A stretch of DNA of 64,000 nt from Halogeometricum pallidum JCM 14848 (lineage in GTDB: Archaea; Halobacteriota; Halobacteria; Halobacteriales; Haloferacaceae): positions 125,789 through 189,788 of the forward strand of contig NZ_AOIV01000006.1 of the NCBI RefSeq assembly GCF_000337095.1, given 5' to 3'. Made by a program: the position numbers and the translations under genes. Position 1 is the stretch's first letter. Each line of letters opens with the position of its first letter. Positions 1 to 8,025 of this stretch are shown piece after piece. The notes under the pieces are model-generated. The model was not told where the DNA came from. It saw only the letters and a program-made list of their open reading frames with translations, and did not search any database.

Positions 1-154
1 CCTCGGGGTCGTGTTCGACCCAGCCGGGTTCCGGATAGATCTGCTCGTGTTTTTTGTAGGCGTTCGCGACGACTCGCCCGTCGTGGTCGAAGACCATGAA
101 ACGGGTTCCGGTCGTACCTTGGTCGATCGCACCGACGTATGTGTTTTCTGTCAT
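1..154 (-). CDS. glpK: glycerol kinase, N-terminal part (runs off left edge)
   Basis: Only the first 51 codons are in the window. From the ATG at 154 (minus strand) the peptide opens [18 protein letters not shown], the FGGY-kinase phosphate-binding start in which DQGTT contacts ATP, and continues to [11 protein letters not shown], a typical glycerol kinase segment. The enzyme phosphorylates glycerol to glycerol-3-phosphate in the cytoplasm, the entry step of glycerol catabolism in haloarchaea. The rest of the gene, and any adjoining glpABC genes, lie outside. An inverted repeat overlaps the likely transcription start (separate entry). Identification is firm for the family; the substrate is inferred from the close match to GlpK N termini. 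Confidence 0.93.
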   Translation of the reverse strand, partial: MTENTYVGAIDQGTTGTRFMVFDHDGRVVANAYKKHEQIYPEPGWVEHDPE

Positions 155-206
155 GGTTCGGTCGCGGCACGAATTTTACTCACGGTGCCGCTCTATGCAT
201 AAGAAT
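155..206 (-). promoter_or_regulatory. glpK promoter with inverted repeat
   Basis: On the minus strand an AT-rich box (TTATGCATA, about 193-202) lies roughly 40-48 nt before the glpK ATG, suitable for an archaeal TATA box. Between it and the ATG, 7 bp arms gcggcac (164-170) and gtgccgc (185-191) form an inverted repeat about where transcription would start. By position this could be an operator for a glycerol-responsive repressor, which is inference. Confidence 0.45.
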
Positions 207-646
207 CTCATATGTTCATGATAAACCTTTTCTTCTGCGTCAGTGGCTGACACGACCGGCGGAGAGCGCTTTTCGTTCGCCAAGAAGCGACCTCAGGCGG
301 AGAAAGTCCGTTGAAGGTCTCACGAACGACCCGACGGGGAACGACCGGTTAGGTCTCTAGTCGGGGGTTGCGATGTTCGCGAGCGTACTTCACCCCTTTT
401 TCATTCGAGAGTTGGAGGTACAGATAGAGAATCGTCCAGTGGTTCGTTCGAGAGCGAGTCCGGCCTCGGGTTCCGACTCGAATCCGATGGGTGCGTCTCG
501 GAATCGCGAACGGGGTTCGAACGTACGTTCCGGCACGGCGCCCGAAGCCATCTCGGTATCTGCTCTCCGGATTTCTGGACTCCGTAATATCGTTATTGAT
601 ATTGAGAACCCTAGAATAATATTCCGTGAATGTGTGTGAATAAGAT
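207..646. other. intergenic region upstream of archaellin
   Basis: No convincing gene is seen here. The last 70 bases before 647 are AT-rich (aataatattcc near 614-624; gttattgatattgag near 591-605) and probably hold the archaellin promoter. The open frames in this stretch have random-looking composition and no family signature. Confidence 0.4.
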
Positions 647-1291
647 ATGAACCGAGTGCGCCAGCGGTCGTCGTGCGTCGAACCGAGGGACCGAGGGCAG
701 GTCGGAATCGGAACCCTCGTCGTCTTCATCGCGATGGTCCTCGTCGCCGCCGTCGCGGCCGGCGTGCTGATAAACACCGCCGCGTCGCTGCAGGCGACGG
801 CCGAGGACGTCGGCCGACAGAGCGTCGACCGCGTGGTCAACGGCGTCGAGGTCGTCAGCGCCACCGGTCACGTCACCGGCCAGGCCGACGACGGGGTGCC
901 TAACCGCACGATCGACACCGTCCGTCTCTGGGTACGCCCCCGCGCCGCCGCGGGCGACGTGAACGTCTCTGACCTCACTATCAAGTGGGTCGGGCCGCAG
1001 GCCGCCGAGACGCTCACGTTCGACGGTTCCGGCGCCGCCGCGCCGTCGACGGGCGACGTACACGAGGCGTTCAACGCCAGCCAGAGCCTCGGCGACGGCG
1101 ATCTGATGCTCGAAACCGGCGAGGAGTTCGTCTTCTACCTCAACGCCTCGCAGATAGAAGGCGGGAAGTCGGCGACGCTCGAACGCGGCGACGAGGTCAT
1201 CGTGGAAACGACCGTCTCGGGCGGCAGTACCTCCGTCACGTACCTGCGCGTTCCCAACTACGCCGGAAACGAGACGTACGTTCCCCTCTGA
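647..1291 (+). CDS. archaellin (type IV pilin-like flagellin)
   Basis: This 214-residue protein is the major filament subunit type of the archaellum. Residues 18-40 form the class III prepilin hydrophobic helix starting QVGIGTLVVF. The preceding R16-G17 is the expected prepilin peptidase (PibD) site, leaving a 17-residue leader. The rest is a beta-rich globular domain with five N-glycosylation sequons (N86, N106, N143, N166, N208), as expected for glycosylated haloarchaeal archaellins. There is no second archaellin and no archaellum motor gene nearby, so it stands alone between glpK and a metal regulator. The family is clear; whether it is a main, minor or alternative filament subunit cannot be told. 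Confidence 0.9.
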   Translation: MNRVRQRSSCVEPRDRGQVGIGTLVVFIAMVLVAAVAAGVLINTAASLQATAEDVGRQSVDRVVNGVEVVSATGHVTGQADDGVPNRTIDTVRLWVRPRAAAGDVNVSDLTIKWVGPQAAETLTFDGSGAAAPSTGDVHEAFNASQSLGDGDLMLETGEEFVFYLNASQIEGGKSATLERGDEVIVETTVSGGSTSVTYLRVPNYAGNETYVPL

Positions 1292-1343
1292 GGCGATCCG
1301 CGTTCGGCACCTCACTCGCCGCGCGCCCGTTGTTTCTCGACGG

Positions 1344-1937
1344 TCACTCGGCGCCCGCGCTGAGACGCTCGTACTGTTCGCGGAAGCGCGCCGTGCAGGA
1401 CGAACAGCAGAAGTGGTAGCGCTCGCCGCCGAAGCGGTCGGTCTCCCCCTCGCTCGTCACCGTGTTGCCGCACTCCGCGCAGGTGAGTGCAAACTCGGTT
1501 CCGCCGACGCTCGGCGTCCACTCGGTGTCCGCGACGACGGTCACCTCGTAGTCCGCGACGCGCGCGAGGTCCACCGTCTCACCGAGGGCGTCGCGGACCC
1601 GGTTCGCAGGGAACCGCGCGGAGAACAGGAGTTCGTCCTCGACGGTGGCGAACACGTGTTCGACCGCTTCCGAGGCGCGCAGTGAGTCCCTGACGGCGGA
1701 CATCTCCGTCGAGGGGAGTTCGAGGCGGACCAACACCGGGACTCCCGACCGAAGCTTCGAACGGTCGAGGTCGGCCGTGAACCGCCTGATGACGCCCGAC
1801 TCACGGAGTTTGTCTACCCGGTCGGACACCGCGGGCGGAGAGAGGTCGACCCGCTCTGCGATGTCGCTGAACGGGCGTCGCGCGTCTTCGGTCAGGAGTT
1901 CGAGTATCCGGAGGTCGGTGTCGTCCAGTTCGCGCAT
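1344..1937 (-). CDS. Lrp/AsnC-type regulator with C-terminal TRASH metal domain
   Basis: A 197-residue transcription factor. Residues 3-50 are an Lrp/AsnC winged helix (DTDLRILELLTEDAR, SPPAVSDRVDKL). Residues 65-135 are the RAM/AsnC-like effector fold. Residues 150-185 are a TRASH domain with C153-x2-C156 and C178-x2-C181, plus an extra C177. TRASH modules bind soft metals, and in haloarchaea this combination is usually a copper-responsive regulator near copA. An HMA protein 1.6 kb away supports a copper role, but no CopA ATPase is present here. ATG at 1937 is chosen; a GTG at 1943 would add two residues. Confidence 0.85.
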   Translation of the reverse strand: MRELDDTDLRILELLTEDARRPFSDIAERVDLSPPAVSDRVDKLRESGVIRRFTADLDRSKLRSGVPVLVRLELPSTEMSAVRDSLRASEAVEHVFATVEDELLFSARFPANRVRDALGETVDLARVADYEVTVVADTEWTPSVGGTEFALTCAECGNTVTSEGETDRFGGERYHFCCSSCTARFREQYERLSAGAE

Positions 1938-2181
1938 ACCCACAGTCGACTTTCGGAGTACATAGCGTTTTGCTCACCCTAGCCGAGAGTTATGCGTCCG
2001 ATACCGGGACAAACTTTGGTTTCGAAGGCTCCGGAACGGCCGACCGACGCTTCACTCACGTCCCCCCCGCTTTCCACAGTACCGAATCTACGGCGTTACA
2101 CGGCTTCTACCTCCCGTTTTCGGTACTCTATAACGAAACCACTGTATCGTACACGTATTCGTAGAGGTCACGAAGAACACA

Positions 2182-3393
2182 ATGAACCGTCAACTGACAG
2201 TCGTACTCGTCGCCGTCGTCGGCATCGTCGCCCTCGCGGGCGGTGCGTTCCTCTTCACCGGGCAGAGCGGTGGAGCGAGCGTCGCCCCCGCCTCGGACGA
2301 TGCGGCCGCGGCCGTCGAGCAGTCGACTCCGACGTCACAACCGGGCGAACCGACCGAACAACCGACGGCGACGGACGCCACCACGGCGACCGAATCCGAT
2401 GCGACGGCCGCCAGCGACGCGGACGACGGGTCCGTCGCGCGCGCCAACGAACCGCCGACGGCCGACGCCGGCGAGGACGTGACCGCCCGCGAGTGGACGC
2501 TCACCACCCTCGACGCCACCGGGTCGACCGACCCCGACGGCGACGACGCGAACCTCACCTACGAGTGGACGCAGGTCGCAGGCGAGCAGGTAGAACTCCG
2601 CGGCGCCGACACGGCGACGCCCAAGTTCTTCCCTCCCGAGTCGAAACTGAACACCCAACTCACCTTCGAGGTCACCGTCACCGACTCAGACGGGGCCTCC
2701 GCGACTGATACGGTCGTCATCACCGTCACCGAGTCGAAAGACGACGACGAGGAGACGACGACGAACGCCACCGAGGACGGCAACCAGACCGCTGACGGCA
2801 ACCAGACCGCCGAGGACGACTCGGAGACGGGCGACGACTCGACCGTCGACGACGGCGGTTCGGACGCCGACGACGGCGCCTCCGAGAAGGTGGGCAATGA
2901 CACCATCGCCCGGGCCACGTTCGGTTCGGACTTCGAGGAACTGAACGCCGAGGACGCGGCGACGGTGTACGAACTCTATCTGCGCCAACCCGATGGCGAC
3001 TGGGACCCCGCGTCGGTGCAGACCCGCGAGGAACTCGCCCAAGAGACGTACGGCGACTCCTTCGAGAACCTCAGCTTCGAGGCCCGCGTCGACGTCCAGG
3101 AGAGCTTCGACGCCCAGTTCGGCGACACGGGCGGCGCGCTCTCGAAAGACGAGATATCGCAGGCGAAGTGGGGCCACGACTTCCACAACCTGAGCGTCGA
3201 CTCCGCCGGTCAGATCGTGGAACTGTACGACCGACAGCCGTGGGTCAACGAGGACAACGAGCACATGCCCACCCGCGGGCAGTTGGCGTACCGCATCTAC
3301 GACACCAGCTACGACGCCCCGCTCGAGGGACTGACGCGCGAACAGCGACTCGACATCGAGCGTCGCTACAACGCCCAGTTCGATACCGAGTAG
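2182..3393 (+). CDS. membrane-anchored/secreted PKD-like protein with tandem C-terminal repeats
   Basis: A 403-residue extracellular protein. Residues 5-25 are a signal/anchor helix. Residues 31-90 are a Ser/Thr/Pro/Asp-rich linker. Residues 91-184 are a PKD-like beta sandwich (PPTADAGEDV, DATGSTDPDGDD, LTYEWTQVAG). Residues 186-238 are acidic low complexity with N-glycosylation sequons. Residues 240-400 hold four related helical units, alternating between an A type ending Y-x-RQP (240-270, 322-353) and a B type ending AQF (281-313, 364-400), that is two AB blocks about 82 residues apart. PKD folds usually mediate protein or surface contacts; the repeat module is not one I recognise. It sits between the TRASH regulator and the HMA chaperone. 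Confidence 0.8.
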   Translation: MNRQLTVVLVAVVGIVALAGGAFLFTGQSGGASVAPASDDAAAAVEQSTPTSQPGEPTEQPTATDATTATESDATAASDADDGSVARANEPPTADAGEDVTAREWTLTTLDATGSTDPDGDDANLTYEWTQVAGEQVELRGADTATPKFFPPESKLNTQLTFEVTVTDSDGASATDTVVITVTESKDDDEETTTNATEDGNQTADGNQTAEDDSETGDDSTVDDGGSDADDGASEKVGNDTIARATFGSDFEELNAEDAATVYELYLRQPDGDWDPASVQTREELAQETYGDSFENLSFEARVDVQESFDAQFGDTGGALSKDEISQAKWGHDFHNLSVDSAGQIVELYDRQPWVNEDNEHMPTRGQLAYRIYDTSYDAPLEGLTREQRLDIERRYNAQFDTE

Positions 3394-3514
3394 CGCAACG
3401 AACCTCGCCGGTCTACCCCTTCAGGAAATTTCATTTCTTCGGTTGGAGACGCGACAGAGGTACGGTTCCGTAAAAGAAAGCGAGATAAGACTCAAACGAT
3501 AAGTACGACGTGCG

Positions 3515-3712
3515 ATGACTCAGACACTCACCGTCGAAGGCATGAGCTGTGAGCACTGCGAACAGACCGTCGAAGAAGCGCTCTCGGGCGTCGACGGCGT
3601 CGAATCGGCCTCCGCGGACCGAGACGCCGCGTCCGCAACGGTCGAGGGCGACGCGGACGCCCGTAACCTAGTTGCGGCCGTCGAAGACGCCGGGTACGAC
3701 GCCTCCGCCTGA
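3515..3712 (+). CDS. heavy-metal-associated (HMA) domain protein, CopZ-like
   Basis: A 65-residue single-domain protein with the metal-binding loop GMSCEHCEQ (C12-x2-C15) and the ferredoxin-like beta-alpha-beta pattern of Atx1/CopZ chaperones, ending DAGYDASA. Such proteins bind Cu(I) and hand it to a P-type ATPase or a regulator in the cytoplasm. The TRASH regulator nearby fits a copper-handling context, though no ATPase is in the window. Upstream AT-rich sequence near 3468-3505 can hold its promoter. Confidence 0.9.
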   Translation: MTQTLTVEGMSCEHCEQTVEEALSGVDGVESASADRDAASATVEGDADARNLVAAVEDAGYDASA

Positions 3713-4019
3713 CTCGGTTGGCTCGTCTTGCGGATAAGCCGGCGGCCCTGCGGTTGCGGCGCCGAGTCGCCCGCGCCGCCGAACTCTCGACCCCCCTCGC
3801 TACGAACTCACATACTGTCCGGATACAGACCAGATATCTATTGGTTATATGTACGTCCGGACCGTAGGAAACACTGCGCGTCGAAGTGACACCCACCATT
3901 CGCGACGGTGTTCCATCTCCCCCCCCGGAACTCCCCCCCCACATTCCGTCGCGATTTCGACGCGATACCTTTCGAGAACTCACCCGTCGAGCGCCGGGTC
4001 CGGTTCGAGATACTGCTGA
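3713..4019. other. intergenic region with C-runs inside an inverted repeat
   Basis: No gene is seen. An AT-rich patch (gatatctattggttatatg, about 3832-3850) resembles a promoter without an obvious target. Arms tcgcgacgg (3900-3908) and ccgtcgcga (3946-3954) are perfectly complementary. The 37 nt between them contain two runs of eight C (3919-3926, 3933-3940). The flanking genes converge here, so a terminator role is possible. Confidence 0.4.
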
Positions 4020-4325
4020 TTACTCTTCGTCGTCGTCCTCTCCCTCGCTCTGCGCCGCCTCCACCCGTCCCGCGTACTCCTCTAGCTCGCCGGCCAGCTC
4101 TCGGGCCTGTTCGGCCGTGAGCGTCACCTTCTCGGCGTGGGCCGGCAGGTGTTCGAGTTGACTGTTGTCGAGTTCGAGTTCGAGGCGGACGTGGTCGGGG
4201 TTCTTCCGCGGCGCGGTGACGTTGAGGACGGCGAACGCCTCCTCGGTGAACTCGTGGCTGACGGCTTCGGCGTCTACCATATCGAACGTCGTGTACGCGT
4301 TCACGCGCAGCAGTCTGTTGGGCAT
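4020..4325 (-). CDS. small conserved haloarchaeal protein beside nitrite/sulfite reductase
   Basis: A 101-residue protein beginning MPNRLLRVNAYTTFDMVD and ending in an acidic tail. It has a predicted alpha/beta core (EEAFAVLNVTAPRKNPDHV, VRLELELDN) and a helical second half (LTAEQARELAGELEEYAGRV). I believe it belongs to an uncharacterised haloarchaeal family, but I assign no function. It lies 95 bp downstream of the siroheme reductase on the same strand, so co-transcription is likely. ATG at 4325 is preferred over a GTG three codons upstream. Confidence 0.75.
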   Translation of the reverse strand: MPNRLLRVNAYTTFDMVDAEAVSHEFTEEAFAVLNVTAPRKNPDHVRLELELDNSQLEHLPAHAEKVTLTAEQARELAGELEEYAGRVEAAQSEGEDDDEE

Positions 4326-4420
4326 ACCCCCCATTGTCCGCGGGCGGGCATGTGCGTGACGCTCCGAGAGCGGTGTCGCGTCCGGGAAAAAATCGAGGCG
4401 TCGAACCGAGTCGACCCGCT

Positions 4421-6193
4421 TCAGTCGTCGGCCGACATCGGCGTGTCGTCGGGGTACGCCGGGGCCGGACTGGAGTCCATATCGTCGTCGTCCGAGTAGG
4501 GGTACCACGTCATCTTCGTGTTGTGCATCATCGGGTCCTCGTAGTCCGTCTCCTCGGGTTCGACGTACTCGTCGAGTTCGTCGTCGTCGTGGCGGCCGAC
4601 GAACTCGCGGAAGTTCTCGCCGTCCTCGCGGTTCTCGGCGAAGCGACCGATGAGGTTCGAGATGGCACCGGGCACCTCGTCGACGGGGACGCGCTGGGTA
4701 ACCCAGCGGGCGAACTCCGGTTCCTCGCCGAGGCCGCCGCCGAGACCGATGTCCAGCGCTTCGACGGGTTCGCCGTCCTTGCGCGTCTTCATGCCGCGCA
4801 GGCTGATGTCGGCTATCTGCGGCTGAGCGCAGGAGGCGGTGCAGCCCGAGAGGTGGATGTGGAACTGGTCGATATCGTCCGGAAGGTCGACGTTCTCCTT
4901 GAGCCACCGCGCGTAGCGGACCTGTCGGTTCTTCGTCTCCACGATGGAGAGCGAACAGAACTCGGTCCCCGTGCAGGCGACCGACCCGCGCATGAACGGC
5001 GAGGGGTCGGGCGAGTAGTGGTCCAGCAGGTCCTCCTCGAGGAGGGCGTCGAGGTCCTCCTCGGGGACGTCGGTGACGATGACGTTCTGTCGCTGCGAGA
5101 GGCGGACCTCGCCGGAGCCGTACTCTTCGGCGATGTCGGCGAGTTCGAGCACGTCGTCGGCGCCCATGCGGCCGACGAGGACGTTCAGACCGACGAAGTA
5201 GTTGCCATCCTTCTGTTCGTGGACGCCGATGAGGTCGTTTCGGCCGCCGTTACCGGCGTTATACGTGTACTCCTCGCGGACGTCGCGACCGGCCGTCTCC
5301 AACTCGAAGTCGACGTACTCCTCCTGCAGGGTGTTCCGGACCTTCTCCGGGCCCCACTCGTCGACGAGGAACTTGATGCGGGCGTTGTAGCGGTTCTCGC
5401 GGTCGCCGTTGTCGCGGAACAGCGCCGAGAGGCCGCCGGCCACGTCGGAGACGTTCTCCGGGGGCACCCACACGTCGATGTCGCGGGCGAAGCGCTCCTC
5501 GTTGCGCGCGAGGCCGCCGCCGACTCGGACGTTGAAACCGACCTGCTCCTCGCCGTCGACTTCCTTGTAGGCGGGCTCGAAGGCGAGGTCGTTGATGTCG
5601 CCCTGTCCGGACCCGTCGGCAGACCCCGTGACGGATACCTTCCACTTGCGGGGGAGGTTCGAGTGGTCTTCGTCGCCTTTGAACGTCTCGTTGAGTTCGT
5701 GGATGACGGGCCACGCGTCGACGACCTCCTGGGCGTCCTTGCCGGCGACGGGGTTGCCGACGATGTTTCGCCAGGAGTCCCCGCAGGCCTGCTGGGTCGA
5801 CATGCCGTTCTCCTCCAGCTTTTCGAATATCTCGGGCACGTCCTCGATGCGGATCCAGTGCAGTTGGATGGACTGCCGCGTCGTCCAGTCCGCGTAGGCG
5901 TCGCCGAAGATGGGGTTCGTTCCCGGTCCGCGAGCGTACTCGTCGGCTATCTCGCCGACGACGCGGAGTTGCCCGGGTTCGAGGACGCCGTTCGGCGTGC
6001 CGATGCGCATCATGAAGTACGACTCCTGTCCGTTCCGCTGGTGGTACAGCCCCCACCACTTGAAGCGCTCGAACCAGGCGTCGTGTTCGTCCTCCGGGAT
6101 GCTCTCCCAGCCCTCCTCGGCGAACTCGTACAGATGTTCCCGAATCTCGTTGCCGTACACCTCAGATTTCCACCGCTCTACGTCCGTTGGCAT
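4421..6193 (-). CDS. ferredoxin-dependent nitrite/sulfite reductase
   Basis: A 590-residue assimilatory reductase that uses six electrons from ferredoxin to reduce nitrite to ammonia or sulfite to sulfide. It shows the duplicated NIR/SIR architecture: ferredoxin-like half-domains near 55-130 and 330-400, and siroheme/4Fe-4S regions after each. The cluster ligands are visible as C407-x5-C413 (ACTGTEFC) and C451-x3-C455 (SGCTASC), which also position the siroheme. An acidic, disordered C-terminal tail follows residue 540. No nitrate reductase or sulfate-activation genes are in view, so the substrate cannot be decided from context; haloarchaeal NirA-type enzymes are the nearest match. A TATA-like box lies 80 bp upstream. 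Confidence 0.88.
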   Translation of the reverse strand: MPTDVERWKSEVYGNEIREHLYEFAEEGWESIPEDEHDAWFERFKWWGLYHQRNGQESYFMMRIGTPNGVLEPGQLRVVGEIADEYARGPGTNPIFGDAYADWTTRQSIQLHWIRIEDVPEIFEKLEENGMSTQQACGDSWRNIVGNPVAGKDAQEVVDAWPVIHELNETFKGDEDHSNLPRKWKVSVTGSADGSGQGDINDLAFEPAYKEVDGEEQVGFNVRVGGGLARNEERFARDIDVWVPPENVSDVAGGLSALFRDNGDRENRYNARIKFLVDEWGPEKVRNTLQEEYVDFELETAGRDVREEYTYNAGNGGRNDLIGVHEQKDGNYFVGLNVLVGRMGADDVLELADIAEEYGSGEVRLSQRQNVIVTDVPEEDLDALLEEDLLDHYSPDPSPFMRGSVACTGTEFCSLSIVETKNRQVRYARWLKENVDLPDDIDQFHIHLSGCTASCAQPQIADISLRGMKTRKDGEPVEALDIGLGGGLGEEPEFARWVTQRVPVDEVPGAISNLIGRFAENREDGENFREFVGRHDDDELDEYVEPEETDYEDPMMHNTKMTWYPYSDDDDMDSSPAPAYPDDTPMSADD

Positions 6194-6269
6194 GGTCTTG
6201 TTCCACCCCTAGCGCGGCGTCCCCAAAGAACGCTTCCTCACGTCAACCCTTCCCGGTGCTTTCACATAG

Positions 6270-6282
6270 GAGAATATATTGC
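6270..6282 (-). promoter_or_regulatory. TATA-like box upstream of the siroheme reductase
   Basis: The palindromic octamer aatatatt at 6273-6280 is the only strongly AT-rich element before the reductase ATG (6193). It would place transcription start near 6245-6250 and give a leader of about 50 nt. It lies just past the stop codon of the upstream small gene, so the reductase probably has its own promoter. Confidence 0.5.
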
Positions 6283-6285
6283 CGG

Positions 6286-6597
6286 TTATTGGCCGATTAC
6301 CGGGCGGAGGACGCCCTCGCGGTCGATGTGACGGAACGCGCCGTCGACGATGCGACCGACCGGCATCCACTTCGTCGTCGCGGATTCCCCGCAGGCGATG
6401 CACTGGCCGTAGGCCCGAACCTCGACGGTCCGGCCGTCGACGCCGACGTCGACGAACCCCTCGACGACCATGTCGGTCAGGTCGCATCTGCAGAATTCGC
6501 GGCCCGGGAAGCGCCAGAGTTCGCTCACGCTCACCTTCCGGTCGTCGTTGACCGACACCCACGCGCCGTCGTCCAGGATGCGAAGGGCAACTACCAT
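6286..6597 (-). CDS. small CxC/CxxC protein upstream of the siroheme reductase
   Basis: A 103-residue protein, MVVALRILDDGAWVSVNDDR..., with four cysteines in two pairs (C36/C38 in EFCRCDL and C66/C69 in QCIACGE). These probably form a zinc or iron site in a small beta-rich fold. Neither the N terminus nor the C-terminal segment matches a family I can name. It is on the same strand as and 92 bp upstream of the reductase, which suggests a linked role, possibly redox or regulatory. ATG at 6597 is chosen over a GTG at 6627. Confidence 0.7.
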   Translation of the reverse strand: MVVALRILDDGAWVSVNDDRKVSVSELWRFPGREFCRCDLTDMVVEGFVDVGVDGRTVEVRAYGQCIACGESATTKWMPVGRIVDGAFRHIDREGVLRPVIGQ

Positions 6598-6910
6598 CGT
6601 CGTCGGTACGGGGGCGCGCCACCCCACTCTGACGGCGCGAGCAAACGACGACTCCGTCAGTGACGGTGGATCGACGGAGAAATCGACCTACGTCGGCCGA
6701 TTTCGAACTGCTTCCCGCATCCGAGTTACCAGCAATCGATTCCCCTTTCCCGGAGTAAAGGTACGGATTACTCCCGAAGAGGCGCTTATCCGCGTGCCGC
6801 CCGTTCGACTACTTGATGACCGACACGATAGACCGACCATCTGGTCGAAGACAGCACGTCTCGGCGGACGTCGCGCCCGAACTGTACTCCCGCACCTCTC
6901 TACTCCACGA
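6598..6910. other. divergent intergenic region
   Basis: This separates a minus-strand and a plus-strand gene and should hold both promoters. The AT-richest stretch is around 6728-6775 (gcaatcgattcccctttccc, taaaggtacggattactcc). No conserved ORF, repeat or RNA is seen. Confidence 0.35.
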
Positions 6911-7081
6911 ATGAGTCCCGACCTCGAATCCAACACTGAGACGACCCGCGACGAGGAGCTTTCCGACTCGCCCGACGGCGACGAGGAGACCGAAGACGAC
7001 TACGAGCACCTGAAGTCGCTCGACGACGGCGCCGGCTGCACCGAAATCTGGGAACACCTCTCCGAGGGCCGCGACGAGTAA
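6911..7081 (+). CDS. 56-residue acidic haloarchaeal protein
   Basis: A 56-residue protein whose first 30 residues are acidic and disordered. It ends in a compact segment DYEHLKSLDDGAGCTEIWEHL with a single cysteine at residue 43. Acidic codon usage and GC bias match real genes of the region, and I recall similar tiny haloarchaeal proteins with a G-C-T-E-[IV]-W-E-H core. Function unknown. It starts at the ATG following an upstream frame that lacks acidic bias. Confidence 0.65.
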   Translation: MSPDLESNTETTRDEELSDSPDGDEETEDDYEHLKSLDDGAGCTEIWEHLSEGRDE

Positions 7082-7204
7082 CCCGGTGACGGACACTCGG
7101 TCCGTCCCTCAGTTCACGATGTCTCCCCGCCTCTCTCCACCGACCGCAGACGTTGCCGGGCAGGGAGAGGCTTTTGCCGACCGGACCGTTACTCGAATCA
7201 ACGA

Positions 7205-7942
7205 ATGACGGACGACGAGCGGCCAGCCAACGACGACCACACTGCCGAGGACGGTCGAGCGGCGGGTGTCTCCCCCGAGACCGACGGGGGGCGACGACCG
7301 CTGCCGGCGGACCGCGAAGAACCGGTCGGCCGGCCCGTCGTCCGCGCGGACCCCGCCATCACCGGCGACAGAGCGGACGAAGCCGTCGGCTTCGACCCCG
7401 AGGACCCCGACAGCGTCGCGGAGGCGGCCGACACGGTCCGCGCCTTCTCGGAGAACACCGTCGGCGACGAGGACAACGTGTACATGCTCCGCGGCGCGGC
7501 GGCCTGTGCGGCCCTCGTCCGCGGCGTCGGGTCGTACAAGGCGGCCGCCGAACGCGCCGGCGGCGACGTCTCCGTCGCGTTCATCCGCAAGTGGGCGCGC
7601 GTGCACGACCTCCCGCAGGCCGTCCGTAGATACGTCGCCCGCGGGCGCATCGCGCCGACGGCCGCAAAGCACATCGCCCGCGTCGCCGGTCCCGACCGCT
7701 TCGACCTCGCGTGGGCCGTCCTCGACGGGGATCTGACCGTCCGCGAGGTCCGCCGCGTCGCAAGCGAGGTGAACGACGGCCGTCCGGTCGGGGAGGCGTT
7801 GACCGAACGCGGCGTGCGCTTCGGTCGCGTCGAACTCCGCCTCTCGCCCGACCAGTACCGCGAACTCCGGCGTCGGGCCTCGCTCGAAAATCGGTCGCCG
7901 GGCGATATCGTCGACGACGCCCTCGCGGACTACTTCGACTGA
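7205..7942 (+). CDS. ParB-HTH-like DNA-binding protein
   Basis: A 245-residue protein. Residues 1-75 are a disordered acidic lead. Residues 90-185 are predicted helical with segments reminiscent of the KorB/ParB helix-turn-helix (SYKAAAERAGGDVSVAFIRK, then GRIAPTAAKHIARVAGPDR). The C-terminal 45 residues (VELRLSPDQYRELRRRAS, SPGDIVDDALADYF) resemble a ribbon-helix-helix or CopG-like unit. Together this suggests a chromosomal DNA-binding protein or regulator, but no partner ParA or parS-like site is nearby. Family assignment is by pattern only. Confidence 0.6.
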   Translation: MTDDERPANDDHTAEDGRAAGVSPETDGGRRPLPADREEPVGRPVVRADPAITGDRADEAVGFDPEDPDSVAEAADTVRAFSENTVGDEDNVYMLRGAAACAALVRGVGSYKAAAERAGGDVSVAFIRKWARVHDLPQAVRRYVARGRIAPTAAKHIARVAGPDRFDLAWAVLDGDLTVREVRRVASEVNDGRPVGEALTERGVRFGRVELRLSPDQYRELRRRASLENRSPGDIVDDALADYFD

Positions 7943-8025
7943 TACTGTCGGCCGTAATCTATCGAACGAAGGTACGACGGACAGCGGTGTTCGTGCGAGT
8001 GAAACTGCTGGTTCCGAGAGACGAC

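Noticed and set aside
349-1315. Coding frames opposite and upstream of the archaellin
   Set aside because: No family signature and no acidic bias; they include AT-rich promoter DNA.
4334-6331. A long open frame on the plus strand, antisense to the siroheme reductase
   Set aside because: It mirrors the reductase codons (high GC third positions) and has no domain or acidic bias of its own; the minus-strand reductase has clear cluster motifs.
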